A stretch of 64,000 bases of DNA from Spirometra erinaceieuropaei (GCA_902702965.1 CACRXP010000006.1:1819270-1883269); one strand, 5' to 3'; positions 11,243 through 22,239 are shown, counted from the stretch's first letter. The notes: a model not told the origin generated them from the sequence alone. Made by a program: numbers and translations.

Positions 11243-11403
11243 ATGGAATGTTAACCGAAATTCCGAAATCCACTTTCACTACGAAGAGACTACTTAAGTA
11301 GGGTTGTAATATCAACTATCGTATTGTGATCATGCTGCGCGATAGGTAGCCTTTTATGATCGAAGATATTTCAGAATTGCGGTCAACATTTCATTAGGTT
11401 GCG
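11243..11403. mobile_element. Miniature fold-back element (P family)
   Basis: The left end AATGTTAACCGAAATTCCGA leads into TACTTAAGTAGGGTTGTAAT, and the right end is TTCAGAATTGCGGTCAACAT, the inverted outer end of the same family. Only about 160 bp separate the two outer ends, so this looks like an extreme internal deletion of the 0.9-1.1 kb fold-back elements. Confidence 0.6.
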
Positions 11404-12048
11404 CATCTACCGAACAGCTGGAGAACCGGGTGGCGTAGTCGCCCGTCAGGTTCAGGTGCGTTTACTGACGTAGTTGGCTTGACCTTTGAGTGAAGGTCGC
11501 CATGACTTGGCCTGTCAGGGGAACTGCATCGCCTGACCGAGTGGCCTCTAACATGAGGTGAGGAGGGGGGAGGAATGAGTCACCACTGTTGGTGGTGCTC
11601 GGTGCGCGTGATGTAACCGGACAAAATGCGGGTGTGAAGCCGGCTCGGAAATGCGGTCAGCTGACGCGGAGGCTGCCGCAACCACTGGTTAGCTACCGAT
11701 CAATAAATGAATTTGTGAACACTGAGATCATATTAACTGCGTTCCAAGCACGAAATTAGGTTAAGACCTAATTTCCTAGTTAATCAGGGTAAATTGATTG
11801 GCTTAATATGGTTACCAAAAGTAACTGTCAAAATGTAAACAAATTTAGCTCTTTTTTCAACTCTCGCTGCCAATAATGCCAGTAGAGACCTATGATGCCA
11901 CTGCATATGAATTCATCCCGGCGCTAAGCCCCGTTCCTATTAATAGGCCAGAGTCACTTAATTAATCTTTCTCAGTAGACGAATAATTCGCGAATTTCAG
12001 TTGGTGTTCCTCGAACCCCGGTGCCTACTAAATTAACAAATTTCGGTG
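11404..12048. other. No feature recognised
   Basis: Unannotated sequence between the miniature fold-back element and the Penelope fragment. No ORF or repeat with support. Confidence 0.4.
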
Positions 12049-12672
12049 TCGATAAAAGCGAACAGGCGAGCTGCAGAAAGCAGTTCAGGTGAAGATGATG
12101 ATGCGATCGCCGGAGCATCCGTGCAGTTTTATCAATCAGTGCATACGCAGGCGAAACCAGAAACCAAATCTAACCGGCCGTATGTGAGAAACGTCTCGGA
12201 AGCCGTCAGCAGCCTTCTCACTCCACTCGGAGTTGGGGTTGCACACAGGCTGGAAGCAACCACCAGGCGCCAAGTCATGAGACCGAAAGATCCACTGCCA
12301 CGGCAGGAAAAGCCTGGAGTCGTTTGCCTGATCTGGTGCAGTTTCGGACAGAGCAACTACGTCGGAGAAACTGGGAGATTACTCCGGGCGCGCATGGTTG
12401 AGTACGCAACAGCGGTGGGGAGGAAAGACGCCAGCTTTCAGGTAGCAGCTCATTCCACGGAACCCGGCCATATTTTCAAGTTTCAAGAGGTCGAAATCCT
12501 CGCAAGGACTGACAACCGCGTGGACCGCGAGCTGCTCGAATCATGGTTCTCAGGACCGCGATCCATCGACAAGCGCAATGACCTCCCGGTATCATATTCC
12601 TTGCTGAGACATTCCCTGAGCAGGGGGAATCAGTCGTGTGGTGAGGGCGTGGACGATCAACTATCCCGGTGA
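12049..12672 (+). pseudogene. 5'-truncated Penelope-like element ORF with GIY-YIG endonuclease
   Basis: The open frame encodes the end of a PLE polyprotein. It has the linker segment PYVRNVSEAVSSLL, then LPRQEKPGVVCLIW and NYVGETGR, the variant GIY-YIG core typical of PLE endonucleases. Downstream come a helical RxxEYATAVGRKDAS segment, AAHSTEPGH and the acidic FQEVEILA...RELLESWF stretch. The reverse transcriptase that should precede it is absent, and the last 25 or so residues diverge from the copy at 52155, which suggests a late frameshift. A hammerhead motif follows at 12864-12927. In an intact element the protein would nick target DNA during retrotransposition; this copy is a truncated relic. 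There is no credible start codon. Confidence 0.85.
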
Positions 12673-12863
12673 GAGCGGGCCGAATTTCCGAGTAATCATC
12701 ACGCCAACATCCAACATGCATGATGAAATTGTGGCAATTAACGACTCAGGCGCAGGCTGACGAGCCATCATCGCCTTAATTTCATGCCTCAGCAGTGATC
12801 GCGAGGGCTGTTTATTATTGTACGCATGTGGTCCCACGGCAGCAGTGTTTGTGCCTCCAGTAC

Positions 12864-12927
12864 CTTTATCTGTAACCGTCCCTGACGAGAGGTTCGAGTG
12901 AGAATCCGAAACGTCAGGTAAATAACC
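12864..12927 (+). ncRNA. Hammerhead ribozyme motif HHR1 (Penelope-associated)
   Basis: The core CTGACGA (12882-12888) fits the CUGANGA consensus. Stem II is GGTTC (12891-12895) with GAATCC (12902-12907) and one bulged base. GAAAC then GTC (12908-12915) supplies the second core strand and the cleavage triplet. Stem I pairing between the flanks is weaker than in HHR4. It sits 3' of a PLE GIY-YIG fragment. Confidence 0.7.
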
Positions 12928-12948
12928 TTCCTGTTCACGTGATCACGG

Positions 12949-13195
<247 letters not shown>

Positions 13196-13375
13196 TAGCT
13201 TTCATGCATAAATTCGTTGATTTAACCAACTTTGGTTCCACGGGCAAGAAAGACAGTAAAACAGAATCTACATAGTTCGAATGTGCCGTAATTTGTGGAA
13301 GAGTACGCGAACGTGGTTTGCTTGACGTAGTAAACTGATGCAGGCGGAAATGCGAGTCTCAGGACGCCCTTTTGG

Positions 13376-13680
13376 AGGAAGAGGAAGAAGAAGACACAGT
13401 TGCTGTTGTGAGGCTTTTATTCGTTTGACATTTCAGCTTCACTCTCGAATACATCATCATCATGAAGTTCGGCCATCCGTGATGAGTGAGGGGACTGTCA
13501 ATCATGATAGGCATGCGGTGACGCAGCATCTCGATCCCAAAAATGACCCAAACGCGTGTGCAGACATTACCTTTATCTGATGCAGTCCCCGATGGTGGAT
13601 TTGAGCGTGAATCCGAAACATCAGGCGAGTGAAACTCTTGTACCAGCAATCGTGTCGGCTTCTTTCCGAAAACGAAGACA
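13376..13680. mobile_element. Penelope-like terminal remnant with two opposed hammerhead relics
   Basis: On the plus strand at 13583-13625 a decayed hammerhead reads CCGATGG, GGATTT, GAATCC, GAAAC, ATC. On the minus strand at 13415-13460 a second relic reads GATGATGTATTCGAGAG then GAAATGTC and ACGAATAAAAGCC. The two face away from each other, with ends GTCTTCTTCTTCC on the left and TTGTACCAGCAATCGTG on the right. The arrangement matches the inverted arms of the better copy at 51731-52956. Core substitutions should make both inactive. Confidence 0.6.
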
Positions 13681-13869
13681 ATAACCAGCCGCCAACATTG
13701 CGGAGGTTGACAACTGCAAAAAATGCTATTTGATGGACAAAGTGCATGGGTGTAGGGGCAAAGATGCAGATTACAGGTTCTTGAAGGGGAGGGGTCGACT
13801 GCCCAGACGCGGACGCTCATCATCAAAGAAAAAAAAACAGTAAAAAACAAGTGAGATTTTGCAAGGCCC

Positions 13870-15035
13870 CATTACATGCTGACCGCCTGTCCTTGGTTGA
13901 TACCGGGGTCGTTTCATCTTTCATCCGGAATGCGAAACTTTATGGGCCGCGTGTTGGTCAATAGGCCGACAGAGGTAAACATCTCGAGCAAGTCTCGGCC
14001 AGCCTCGTTGTCTGCCCTCGCTCCAGCACTTCTGTATACGGGGGCGCATAGTTGCTACCCCGTCTCCAGAGTGTGAATGCTGTCGACTGTCACAATTGCA
14101 CCGCCCGCCTCAAATGTTTCGAAGCTCGGACACGGCAGGGTCACTCACCTGTTGCATCTGCAAGGTTGCCTTGTGGCGGCAGCGACCAAGCCTGCCCTGT
14201 CAGCTCACTGCTTGCGCAACGTGTGACTCAGTCTTCGACTCGCCGACAGAGCCCCCCCCCCAAAGCGGTCCGCTTTGGGTCAGGACGGAGGTCAACTGAC
14301 AGGATAAGTCGGCCCTCCGCAGAGTCGAGATACAGGCCTCAACAGCCCTTTCTAAACGTGGCTTCTATGACACTCTCGTGCTTGTGAGATGCATACCACC
14401 TCCATGAAAGCCTGGTACGCGCCGAATGGGGATCGAGTGGTGTATGGCACGCGTAGACGGCCCGTCTACCCTTTTCAGTCACTGAACCCGAATTTAGCCC
14501 GATCGTCCTGACACTGTCTTGCCATCAGGACGGGATGGGTTGAGTTCGGTATATGCTGTGCAAGTCTGCACCAATATGTCCTAATTTGCCGCAAGTCACT
14601 GTCCTGAGTCCTCTCCGTGAGGCACACGGTGCGCATCGTCGTCCGCAACGGTCGGCCCACCGAAATTCTGACGTGGACTGATATTTTCGTCATCAACGAT
14701 TGGCTGCGTTCGCGCGGGGGGCTAACAATGTCAACGGCTGGCACGCGACTTGTTGGAGTAGCTGCTACCGCTGACTCCTGAATCGTATCTGCGTTCCATT
14801 GCCGCAGTGAAGTCTGTCGGAATTGTTCCGTCGCCTTGACGTAATGTGGAAAAGCTTCCGTTGTCTACCATCGTAATTTGACAATCACACTCTCCCAAAA
14901 TCGCTGACCCGCAGCCACTCGATTGACGACCTCAGCATGTAGACTCATGTGTCCAGGCCGTCAGAGCCATCCACTTTCTAAGCGACTGGACGCACGCCAT
15001 CCAAACACAAGGAGACCACCCCATCAGGTAATGCC
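13870..15035. other. No gene; possible D-family fragment
   Basis: About 14510-14670 carries D-family landmarks on the minus strand (GTGAGGCACACGGTGCGCATC-like block, CAACGGTCGGCCCACC). Two overlapping frames at 14052-14387 are open but show no domain. Confidence 0.4.
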
Positions 15036-15640
15036 GTAGTGGGCAGCCATCATGATCGATCTGGCGTCATTGTTCAAGACCTTGCTACCTCAAGGTCATT
15101 CATCCCTTTTCAATGAGCCGTTCCAGACGCGCTGACCTGAACGCACACGACCGACAGCTCAGGCATACCAGCGTCCGCACAGCCGCAGCTACCCATGTGC
15201 CACTTGAACGTGTCGCGAGCGCTAAGGACAGAACTGTCGATCCCAGACTATGGATGTCAGGATAAGACCAGAGTTATGAAAGAATTAACAATCAAAAGTC
15301 AAACGACCTGACAACCCAACACATGCAGAGCGCGTCGCGTAGAGTTGTGTTCCTTCCATTCAGTTAAACAACCAGTAAGTTCAAGAATGAGGAACAGGTA
15401 AGGAAAGGCAAGATAGTCTGGCGCCTCGGAACTGGGACACCACCCCTCGGCAAATGTAACACACACTGACTGGCCACCACTTGAGCTTGGCCCACGAGCC
15501 TAAAAAAGCGGCTGCCACCACTATCTCAGAGACTTCCAGGCATGACTGGACGCAGTCAACACCAGTCCTGGCTTTGCCAGTGGCCACTGCTGCCTGAGAG
15601 GACAACTCCGGGTTCTGTGTACATTAAACCCCTCATCTGT
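15036..15640 (-). repeat. Left arm of a large imperfect inverted repeat
   Basis: Its reverse complement matches 16545-16965 in the same order: ATGAGGGGTTTAATGTACAC, ACCCGGAGTTGTCCTCTCAG, GCAGTGGCCACTG, GCCGAGGGGTGGTGTCCCAG, GCTGCGGCTGTGCGGACGCT and CAGGTCAGCGCGTCTG. An additional block of roughly 180 bp (about 15225-15405) is present only in this arm. No coding capacity was recognised. Confidence 0.75.
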
Positions 15641-16544
15641 CTTTCCCCTACAACTAGTGATCTGACCCGACGATGGTAGAGCACAGACAGGGACACACTC
15701 ACACCGCTTGGTCACAACAATGCGAAACACGTAATGTACAGACGAGCGATCCTGACCTAGTACTGACGCCATAAGGACGCGGTCGACACCTTCCATCTCA
15801 CGGTTAGGACCTGCCAGCGGGCGCCACTGAACAGTGTTCTATACAAGTTACCCACCGCAGTCTTCGAGGACCATCAATGACAGGAGATTCAGAGGTGAAT
15901 TGCGCGTGAGTTAGTTTATCATAAGGAAGATTTACGCAATGCCTACTGCTATGTATCCCTGTCCCTTTCTATTCCAACAGCCACCATGCTCGATGGCAAC
16001 ATGTATCCAAAATGTCTGCAGATGAGCACTAACACACACCCCCGCACTTGGACAGACCGAACGTCGAGAGAGCCGTCACTGAGAACAGCTATGACGGAGG
16101 TTGTGTTGAGAAGGAACGGTTGCTGCCTGGCACTCAGTTAGCGGCGGAGTCAAGCTATCCGATGGTTGTCAGCCTTCCAAACTGTGATTATTATTATTAT
16201 TATTATTGTGTCTCGATAACTTATAAGCACGTCAAGCGCATTGTAGGGGGAAACTGAGTACGCGATCCCATATAGGTCGATCATATGGCCTCTTCTTTCA
16301 ACAGATGTGCCGACCAACCAGACACCCGTCAGTTTAACCGTCGCGAAGGACGGCGTCTACCGTGTGTCCGGTGGGCTCAAGACAGTGATCTGTGGATGTA
16401 CTAGTGATCCCAGGCTTGCGCAGCGCCTCGCATACTCCCTCCTTCCCCACTCACCTGGGTCCATTAAAGTTGCTACGGCACAGCCGTGTGAAAGTGTGCA
16501 GTCTGAGCGCCACCATAATCAGGGCTAATCCTAGTGTTGGAAGG

Positions 16545-16965
16545 GAGAAGATGGAAGGCACCAGAATGAGGGGTTTATTGTGCACAGAACCCGGAGTTGT
16601 CCTCTCAGGCGGCAGTGGCCACTGTCATGCCTGAGAGTCCCTGAGACGGTGGTGGCAGCCACTTTTGTAGGCTCGTAGGTGCCAAGCGCAAATGGTGCCC
16701 AGTCAGTGCGTGCTGCACTTGCCGAGGGGTGGTGTCCCAGTGGCTTGGGTTGTGATTGCAGGGGATGGGATGCGATCAAGTGGCCGCCTGGGCAGCTGCG
16801 GCTGTGCAGACGCTGGTATACCCCAGCTGAAGTCTGTTGTGTGACTTCAGGTCAGCGCGTCTGAAACGGTCCACTGCAAAAGGGCGAATGACCTTGAGGC
16901 AGCGAGGCCCTGAACAATGGCGCCAGGCCGGTCATGATGGCTGCCCAGTACAGAGTCAGGACGAG
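16545..16965 (+). repeat. Right arm of the large imperfect inverted repeat
   Basis: Mirrors 15036-15640 across a spacer of about 900 bp. The shared strings include GGAGTTGTCCTCTCAGGC, GCCGAGGGGTGGTGTCCCAG, GCGGCTGTGCAGACGCTGGT and GAATGACCTTGAGG. It could be one long-TIR element or two opposed insertions of one family; a short ATT run lies in the spacer at 16190-16207. Confidence 0.75.
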
Positions 16966-17149
16966 TGGAGGTGGGATCGGACGCAGCGGGTGGCAAAGTT
17001 AAACAGTCCGTCTTCGCGTGCCACACACGCCCGGTCCACGCCTAGTGGACTGGGTTCTCACAGAAGTAGGGAGATGGCGCGGATCCCATCTGATTGGCAG
17101 TGCCCTAAAAGCCACATTAGGAGGAAGTCAGTGCAGCTGGACTTGTCAT

Positions 17150-18880
17150 AATTGAATGCTGACGTGAGAGTTCTCAATGGTTGACAACGCGAAGAGTTCC
17201 CAGTCGTAGGTCAGGGAAGACAGGGTTGGTTTGGACAAGCTTTGCTGTTGTCCAAGGAACGTCCAGGAGGCTCAGCAAACAGTTCAGATCAGTTTATTTG
17301 AAGGAGAGTAGGTGTGCACGTTTGAAATCCCTATTTGTTATACGCAAGGGGAATTCGGAAAGGGAAATTGGAAAGAGAGTAACAGGAAAAAATACAAGGA
17401 AATTAGCCAAACCTGTGCAGATGGAGACAGTATTTCGTGCGTTAACAGTATTTGCTGGCATTTGTACTCGGTTTGGTGATTACTAAAATAGGCATTTTAA
17501 GGTCACCTAAGCCACAGGGAAAGTGATAAGATTAGTAGTCTGTTAGCATCTTGATGAAAGCGAGCAGTGGTGTGCGTCTTAGTTCAAACATTAGTAAATT
17601 TTATAAACAAATGTTACTTAAGTATTGCATTAAATTGATGACAGGCAGTAGCGGTCGGGTGGCATTGTGGTGTGTACTGCAATGCTGGTCTAGCTTAATT
17701 TTAAAGGTTTCCACAGGTTCCTGTGAGCAACCAAATAGTAGAAACGTTACTTGAAAGCGGAGTTCAATAGCAGGGGATAGTATACTTCGTTGAGTCGAGT
17801 TGACCCCTAAGTAGATCTAAAACACCTTTTTTGGTGGCCAGAAAATAGTGAATAACTAATTTTTTAGGTATGTCGTTCTATGGGGCCGGCCTTGCGGGTA
17901 GACTGCCACAGCAATCAAACCGGAAACTAGGTTGAAATTACAGGTCAAGTTATACCTATGCCCATCAGTCCATAGGGTACAGTAGATAGGGCCATATCTG
18001 CATCGGTAGAATTCAAACAGTATGTCGAACAAAATATCGATTTTTAAAAAGGCCTTATAGGGTCGTTTTGGTCAACATTTATTGTTATTTTTAGCTTTCG
18101 GTGTTACTAACATCAGAAAACTAATTATTACACTCAGATAGAGCTCAGACGCCAATATTTTCGTTTGAGGAGGGCTCGTCAACCAGTCTGTCAAACGAAA
18201 GAAATGCCCTCTGCTCATTCAACCTGCAGCCAGCAGACAGAGCTGGCTCTATAATGGGTACGGAAGATGACTGCGGAGGAATTTTCAGTCGATTCAGTTT
18301 ATTTGGTAGGGATAATAGGTAATGCCTATGAAAACCCTATTGCCTACATGCCGGCTCGTTAGATATAGCTTACACGTACAGTGGAAATTATTACAATAAA
18401 CACCGTACTTGCATGTTTTAAGTAGTATTGTTTTTTTAAATTGTAGTATCCACCTCCGACATAGCTAGCTTCGTCTCCTCAGATCCAGAAACCGGGTTCC
18501 TTATTCACTGAATTCTGTAACAAACCCTCTACCAGGGAAATGGAGGCTCCCATCCTGCTGGTTATAATGACAGATAATTCAGTCCATATTGAAATGACGT
18601 TCGCCACTAACACTGTTGGCAGAGCGAAATTGACGCGGACTCGGAAGGTTGGAGTGGTACTTTCAGGCTAATTTTAGGTCGTCATCCAGGCATAACTCAC
18701 TCTTAAGTCTGGCGGACCTGGGGGTCAGACCTTCCCTTCGTTGATTCTGGGATGGACCTCGAGGACGAAACCCATTTAATTAATTTACTCTTACAAGCAG
18801 GATGGATCAATGAACGCCACACCCTAGTGACAGTCTTGACTGCATGTCAGTAAGCCTAGAAGATTGCATAGTAAGGCTTT
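17150..18880. other. No gene or named repeat recognised
   Basis: Only short random-looking frames. Nothing supports an exon, RNA or mobile element. Confidence 0.45.
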
Positions 18881-18889
18881 CCTACTTTC

Positions 18890-18995
18890 GACTCGAGCTC
18901 TTCCAGCGATCGCTTCTTCTTCTTCTTCTTCTTCTTCTTCTTCTTCTTCTGATCAACTAGTTCCTGGAACTCGCATCTTCGCTTGTATCTTTCAG
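18890..18995 (+). mobile_element. Penelope-like 3' end with expanded CTT run
   Basis: TTCCAGCGATCGCTTCTTC matches the segment that follows the hammerheads in other copies. The CTTCTT triplet normally found there is expanded to about 13 units (18910-18949). The following CTAGTTCCTGGAACTCGC and CTTCGCTTGTAT match the 38-nt terminal tail of the PLE at 52919-52956. The hammerhead itself is not recognisable here. Confidence 0.6.
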
Positions 18996-19477
18996 AACTC
19001 TCCACCAACCTCCAACAAATTTACACTGGACTGGTTCCCTTCAATCTAAAGCCCGACAATCATATATTCGGACGGAAACGCCTACTACACCTGTTTGAGT
19101 AGTACATTTTCATGACTAACAGTAAGTAAGCAAGAGACAAAGTACATCTATCCAGGGCCTTCGTGGAAGTGCAGCCCCTCTTAGCTTTAAGCCAGCATGG
19201 CAGAAATTGGGTAGTGATTGACAAAGTACAATTAACACAGAACAAAAAGACACTCGAAGTGCTTGCACTCTACGCAAGGCTATCTCGTGTTTCCACCACG
19301 TTTTGCCAAGACCCTATTGATCGCCCCGAAAGTAAACCGATTACGATTGGAGCGTGACAGGGAACAAAAAACTTACGCTAACTGGGTGAACATCAATAAT
19401 ATAATAAGGCTATTCAAAAGTGGAATAAACGGACGCAGAAAAACGTTGAATGAGAGACGCCAGTGTCAGATGCCAAT

Positions 19478-20577
19478 CTCATGAAATGTTAGTCCAAATT
19501 CTAAAATACGTTTTAGATTGGGAAGGATTACTTAAGTGGCCTGTAATGCTAATTATCTTGTGGCATAATCCATCGATGTTGATTTTTGAATTCCCTTCTT
19601 ATCGGCCGCCTGCAAAAACCGAACTCGACGAAAATGACTGCTTACATAATATTCACTTCCTATATCGATTTTCGATATCTCTGTAAGTTAAAATATGTTT
19701 TGTAGAAAACCTCCATAAAAATATTATTTCTTGTACTTATTTGGTGACAAATGATGTCTTCTACGGACTTCATACTAGGAGACAGGGTATCTTTCGATTT
19801 TGAAGTTCTTTTATTGGCAGAATGGAATTACCGACAAAGACAAAGGAGACTGCAATGGCCATTTCTGGCTTATTAGCCGTCGTCAGCCAGCCATACCCAA
19901 ACCCGAAGTGTGGAACACTCGAGCCTTGAACTCGCGACCTGTTCGTTAGAAGTCCACGCCTCTACTCACTGGGCCACGAACCCGTTGCCCTGTCGGTTCT
20001 TTTATTCCCAAATAATTTTGAACTCGGTTTGCCGTTGCATTCTTGTTTAGGATGTTAAGTCTACAAGCTCTACACTTGTCGTGTAAAGGACGACATCGTT
20101 CCTTTATGCCATTGAGAAAATGCCATAAGAGTATTCGTAAATGTTGCACACACAACGGGAAGTACTAATGAACAGACAGATACGATACTATTCGAATGGT
20201 CATTACAGGGTCTTATAAAATCTCATACTCAAAAACTTTTCAAGAGCGAAAAATACCCTTTATTCGAGTATAAATTTAAAAAGGACGTGATTCGTACAAT
20301 AGAGAATATTTCTGTGCATAGTTTCGGCCAAATATTTTTGAATTCACAGGGACATCGAAAACCGTTCGAGAAAATGCGTACTACGTAAGTAGTGCATTTT
20401 TACCGAGTGCGATGCTTGCAGGCGACTAGAAAGAAGGACATTAAAAAGCAAACACTCTGGTGTGTCTGAAATATCACGGGATTATGCCACAAGACAGTCA
20501 ATATTACAACCCCACTTAAGTAATCCTTCTTAATCGAAAACACATTTCGGACTTCCGGTCAACATTTCACGAGATCG
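19478..20577. mobile_element. Fold-back element P2
   Basis: The outer ends are mirror images: ATCTCATGAAATGTTAGTCC on the left and GGTCAACATTTCACGAGAT on the right. GGATTACTTAAGTGG on the left returns as CCACTTAAGTAATCCTTCTT on the right, and GTGGCATAATCC returns as GGATTATGCCAC. Further inside, the arms continue through GCCGCCTGCAAAAA and GATTTTCGATATC. A tRNA-Arg-type SINE is inserted at 19829-19996. No transposase is visible. Confidence 0.75.
19829..19996 (-). repeat. tRNA-Arg(TCT)-derived SINE inside fold-back element P2
   Basis: On the minus strand the head has GGCCCAGTGAGTAGAGGCGT, GGACTTCTAAC (candidate anticodon TCT) and the B box GAGTTCAAG, then a body with GGTATGGCTGGCTGACGACG and GCTAATAAGCCAGAAATGGC, ending CTTTGTCTTTGTCGGTAA. 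Sister copies are at 36874-37044, 47582-47750 and 56004-56168. Confidence 0.75.
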
Positions 20578-20599
20578 GTCACCGACTTTAGCAGCGTTT

Positions 20600-21180
20600 T
20601 GATTTTCATGCAGTATTTAAGAGCAAGGCGGAATGACCAATATTCCGCTCCACAATCAGGACTGACAGTCCAACTATACTCTCCTTTGACCTTGAACTTT
20701 CTTTCATAGCAGTCCATACGGCATAGGTCTGTGTTTCAGTGGTAGAGTGCCCGGCACATTGCTCAGTGGCCAGGTTTTCCCCGCCTAGAGTGGAGATACA
20801 GTTGTCCGACGAGAACAGACAAGTCAGAAACGGCCACCCCTGGCATTCTCATGTTTATCGGCAGTACCTACTGAGATGGAATCGTCTTGAACGGCAAGCT
20901 CGAGGAGAACTCACGAACAGCCCTTACTGTGTCTCCGACCCTGGCGATGCTGGGCAATCGGTAGTTCGACCGTCCACAGCGTCTTCACAGTGTGGACATT
21001 GACTTGCGCAATTTCGAGCGAACTCTCTCCCCCCTAATCCACCTTGCTCCGATGGCGGGAAAAGTCAAGACGGCTAGAGATGGGAGCGGGCACAGTGGCT
21101 GAAGATTCTGGAACGGCAGTTTCAACGCATCGCTTACACTCTCTCCCGCCCAAAAGCTGTGATGCACTCGGGAGCTGCCA
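20600..21180. other. No gene; dispersed D-family-like pieces
   Basis: About 20930-21180 has a mosaic of D-family landmarks (TCTCTCCCCCCTAATCC, GGTGACAGGGCAAGT-like strings are poor). No exon is supported. Confidence 0.3.
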
Positions 21181-21189
21181 AATCGAATA

Positions 21190-21345
21190 GGCATGTAGCA
21201 GCCTAGCAACTCCATCCTATAAATATTAAAACACCTTGGCAATCCACTATCCTTATCTGACTCTGTCTCTGATGATGGATTCGAGTGAGAATCCGAAACG
21301 TCAGGCTAATAAGGCACTTGTTCCAGCGATCGCGTCTCCTTCTAC
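21190..21345 (+). mobile_element. Penelope-like terminal fragment carrying HHR4
   Basis: CCATCCTATAAATATTAAAA resembles the segment upstream of the hammerhead in the 52-kb copy (GCATCCTATAAATACCGCAG). After the hammerhead comes CTTGTTCCAGCGATCGCG and TCTCCTTCTACAC, the usual PLE end sequence. No GIY-YIG coding remains. Confidence 0.7.
21251..21314 (+). ncRNA. Hammerhead ribozyme HHR4, best preserved copy
   Basis: All parts of a type I hammerhead can be read. The core is CTGATGA at 21269-21275. Stem II is GGATTC (21277-21282), loop GAGTGA, GAATCC (21289-21294), six perfect pairs. GAAAC (21295-21299) is followed by GTC (21300-21302) as cleavage triplet. Stem I starts AGGC (21303-21306) with GTCT (21265-21268) and, after an internal loop, closes with ATAAGG (21309-21314) against CCTTAT (21251-21256). 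Stem III is only A-U and C-G with no loop, so folding as a dimer would be needed. Hammerheads in PLEs are known; activity of this one is inferred. Confidence 0.88.
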
Positions 21346-21689
21346 ACAACAAAACAGCCCGTCTATGCTTGGCACGTACATGGCATAGTCCGCATTTCAT
21401 GTGTATCCCAGGCTATAGTAAGGCCGGTTCAGACCTCATATGGGTCAGAGTGCGATATAGCCAACATTAAGAAGGAACCGTCTATGACAATTATTCACTA
21501 ATGTACGAGGGGAGCCGCGCAGGACCCCGAAATGGCGCACACACTGCAGTAAACCGGAAGTGGAAATGTACGCGGTGCGCTATTCGCGTCATCAATTAAG
21601 AATGAACGCCTACCTGAGCGTTTTTATCACCAGATGCTTATGGCGTCACCGGAAGCAATTAACGGATGACAGGGAAGCAGCCGGCGCCA

Positions 21690-22214
21690 GGATGTGGTTA
21701 TGTAGCCGCACCTGATAGACATAATACTGTTGATGCACTTTATTATTTTGAGTTGGTGTGATTACGTTAGCATGGTGTTGCTGTGCGTTGTGGTGTGTGT
21801 TCTGGTGGCGGGCTTGTTTCCTTGTTGCCGTGTCTACCTTTTTCGGCTCAGTGCCTGTCGTCTCCTTCTAACTTTTGCCTAGGATGTTTCTGGGTTAGGG
21901 TTTAGGGCTGCGGTTAAGGGTTAGGTTGGGTTTAGGGTTAAAGGGTTAGGAGTTAGGGTCAGGGAGTCAGGGATTAGGGTTATATGTTGGGGTTAGGGGT
22001 TATAGTAATAGTTAGAGGTTAGGAAAACTGTTTTTTTTTCAACCCCTCAAAGAGGAATCGAGCACGCCCAATAGCTTTTGTTTTGCATACAATTACTTGA
22101 CCTCGTCGCCTGTGCGTTCCCCGGCCCAACCTGTAAAAACCCCTATCGTCACGGACCCCGTATTTCAGGTGGCTGGGGTTTGTTTATCTCAGGTGCCTCC
22201 ACATAACCACATCT
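21690..22214 (+). mobile_element. Element B: 525-bp internally deleted sister of element A
   Basis: The left end (21690-21715) and right end (22189-22214) are 26-bp inverted repeats with 22 matches. Between them, in order, come ATACTGTTG, a degenerate GGTTAGGG tract, the leader with CCAATAGCTTTTGTTTTGCA, the first 16 or so codons of the element A ORF (TTGACCTCGTCGCCTGTGCG) and then directly the element A 3' tail (CCCCGTATTTCAGG, GGGGTTTGTTTATCTCAGG). About 1.2 kb covering the RT body is missing. The flanks carry an 18/19 direct repeat, CAGCCGGCGCCRGGATGTG, at 21678-21696 and 22219-22237, a possible target duplication that overlaps the left end. Confidence 0.78.
21892..22024 (+). repeat. Degenerate telomere-like (TTAGGG-type) tract of element B
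   Basis: Irregular GGTTAGGG, GGGTTTAGGG and GAGTTAGGG units on the plus strand. Position and orientation match the tract of element A. Confidence 0.8.
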
Positions 22215-22239
22215 GACCCAGCCGGCGCCGGGATGTGAC

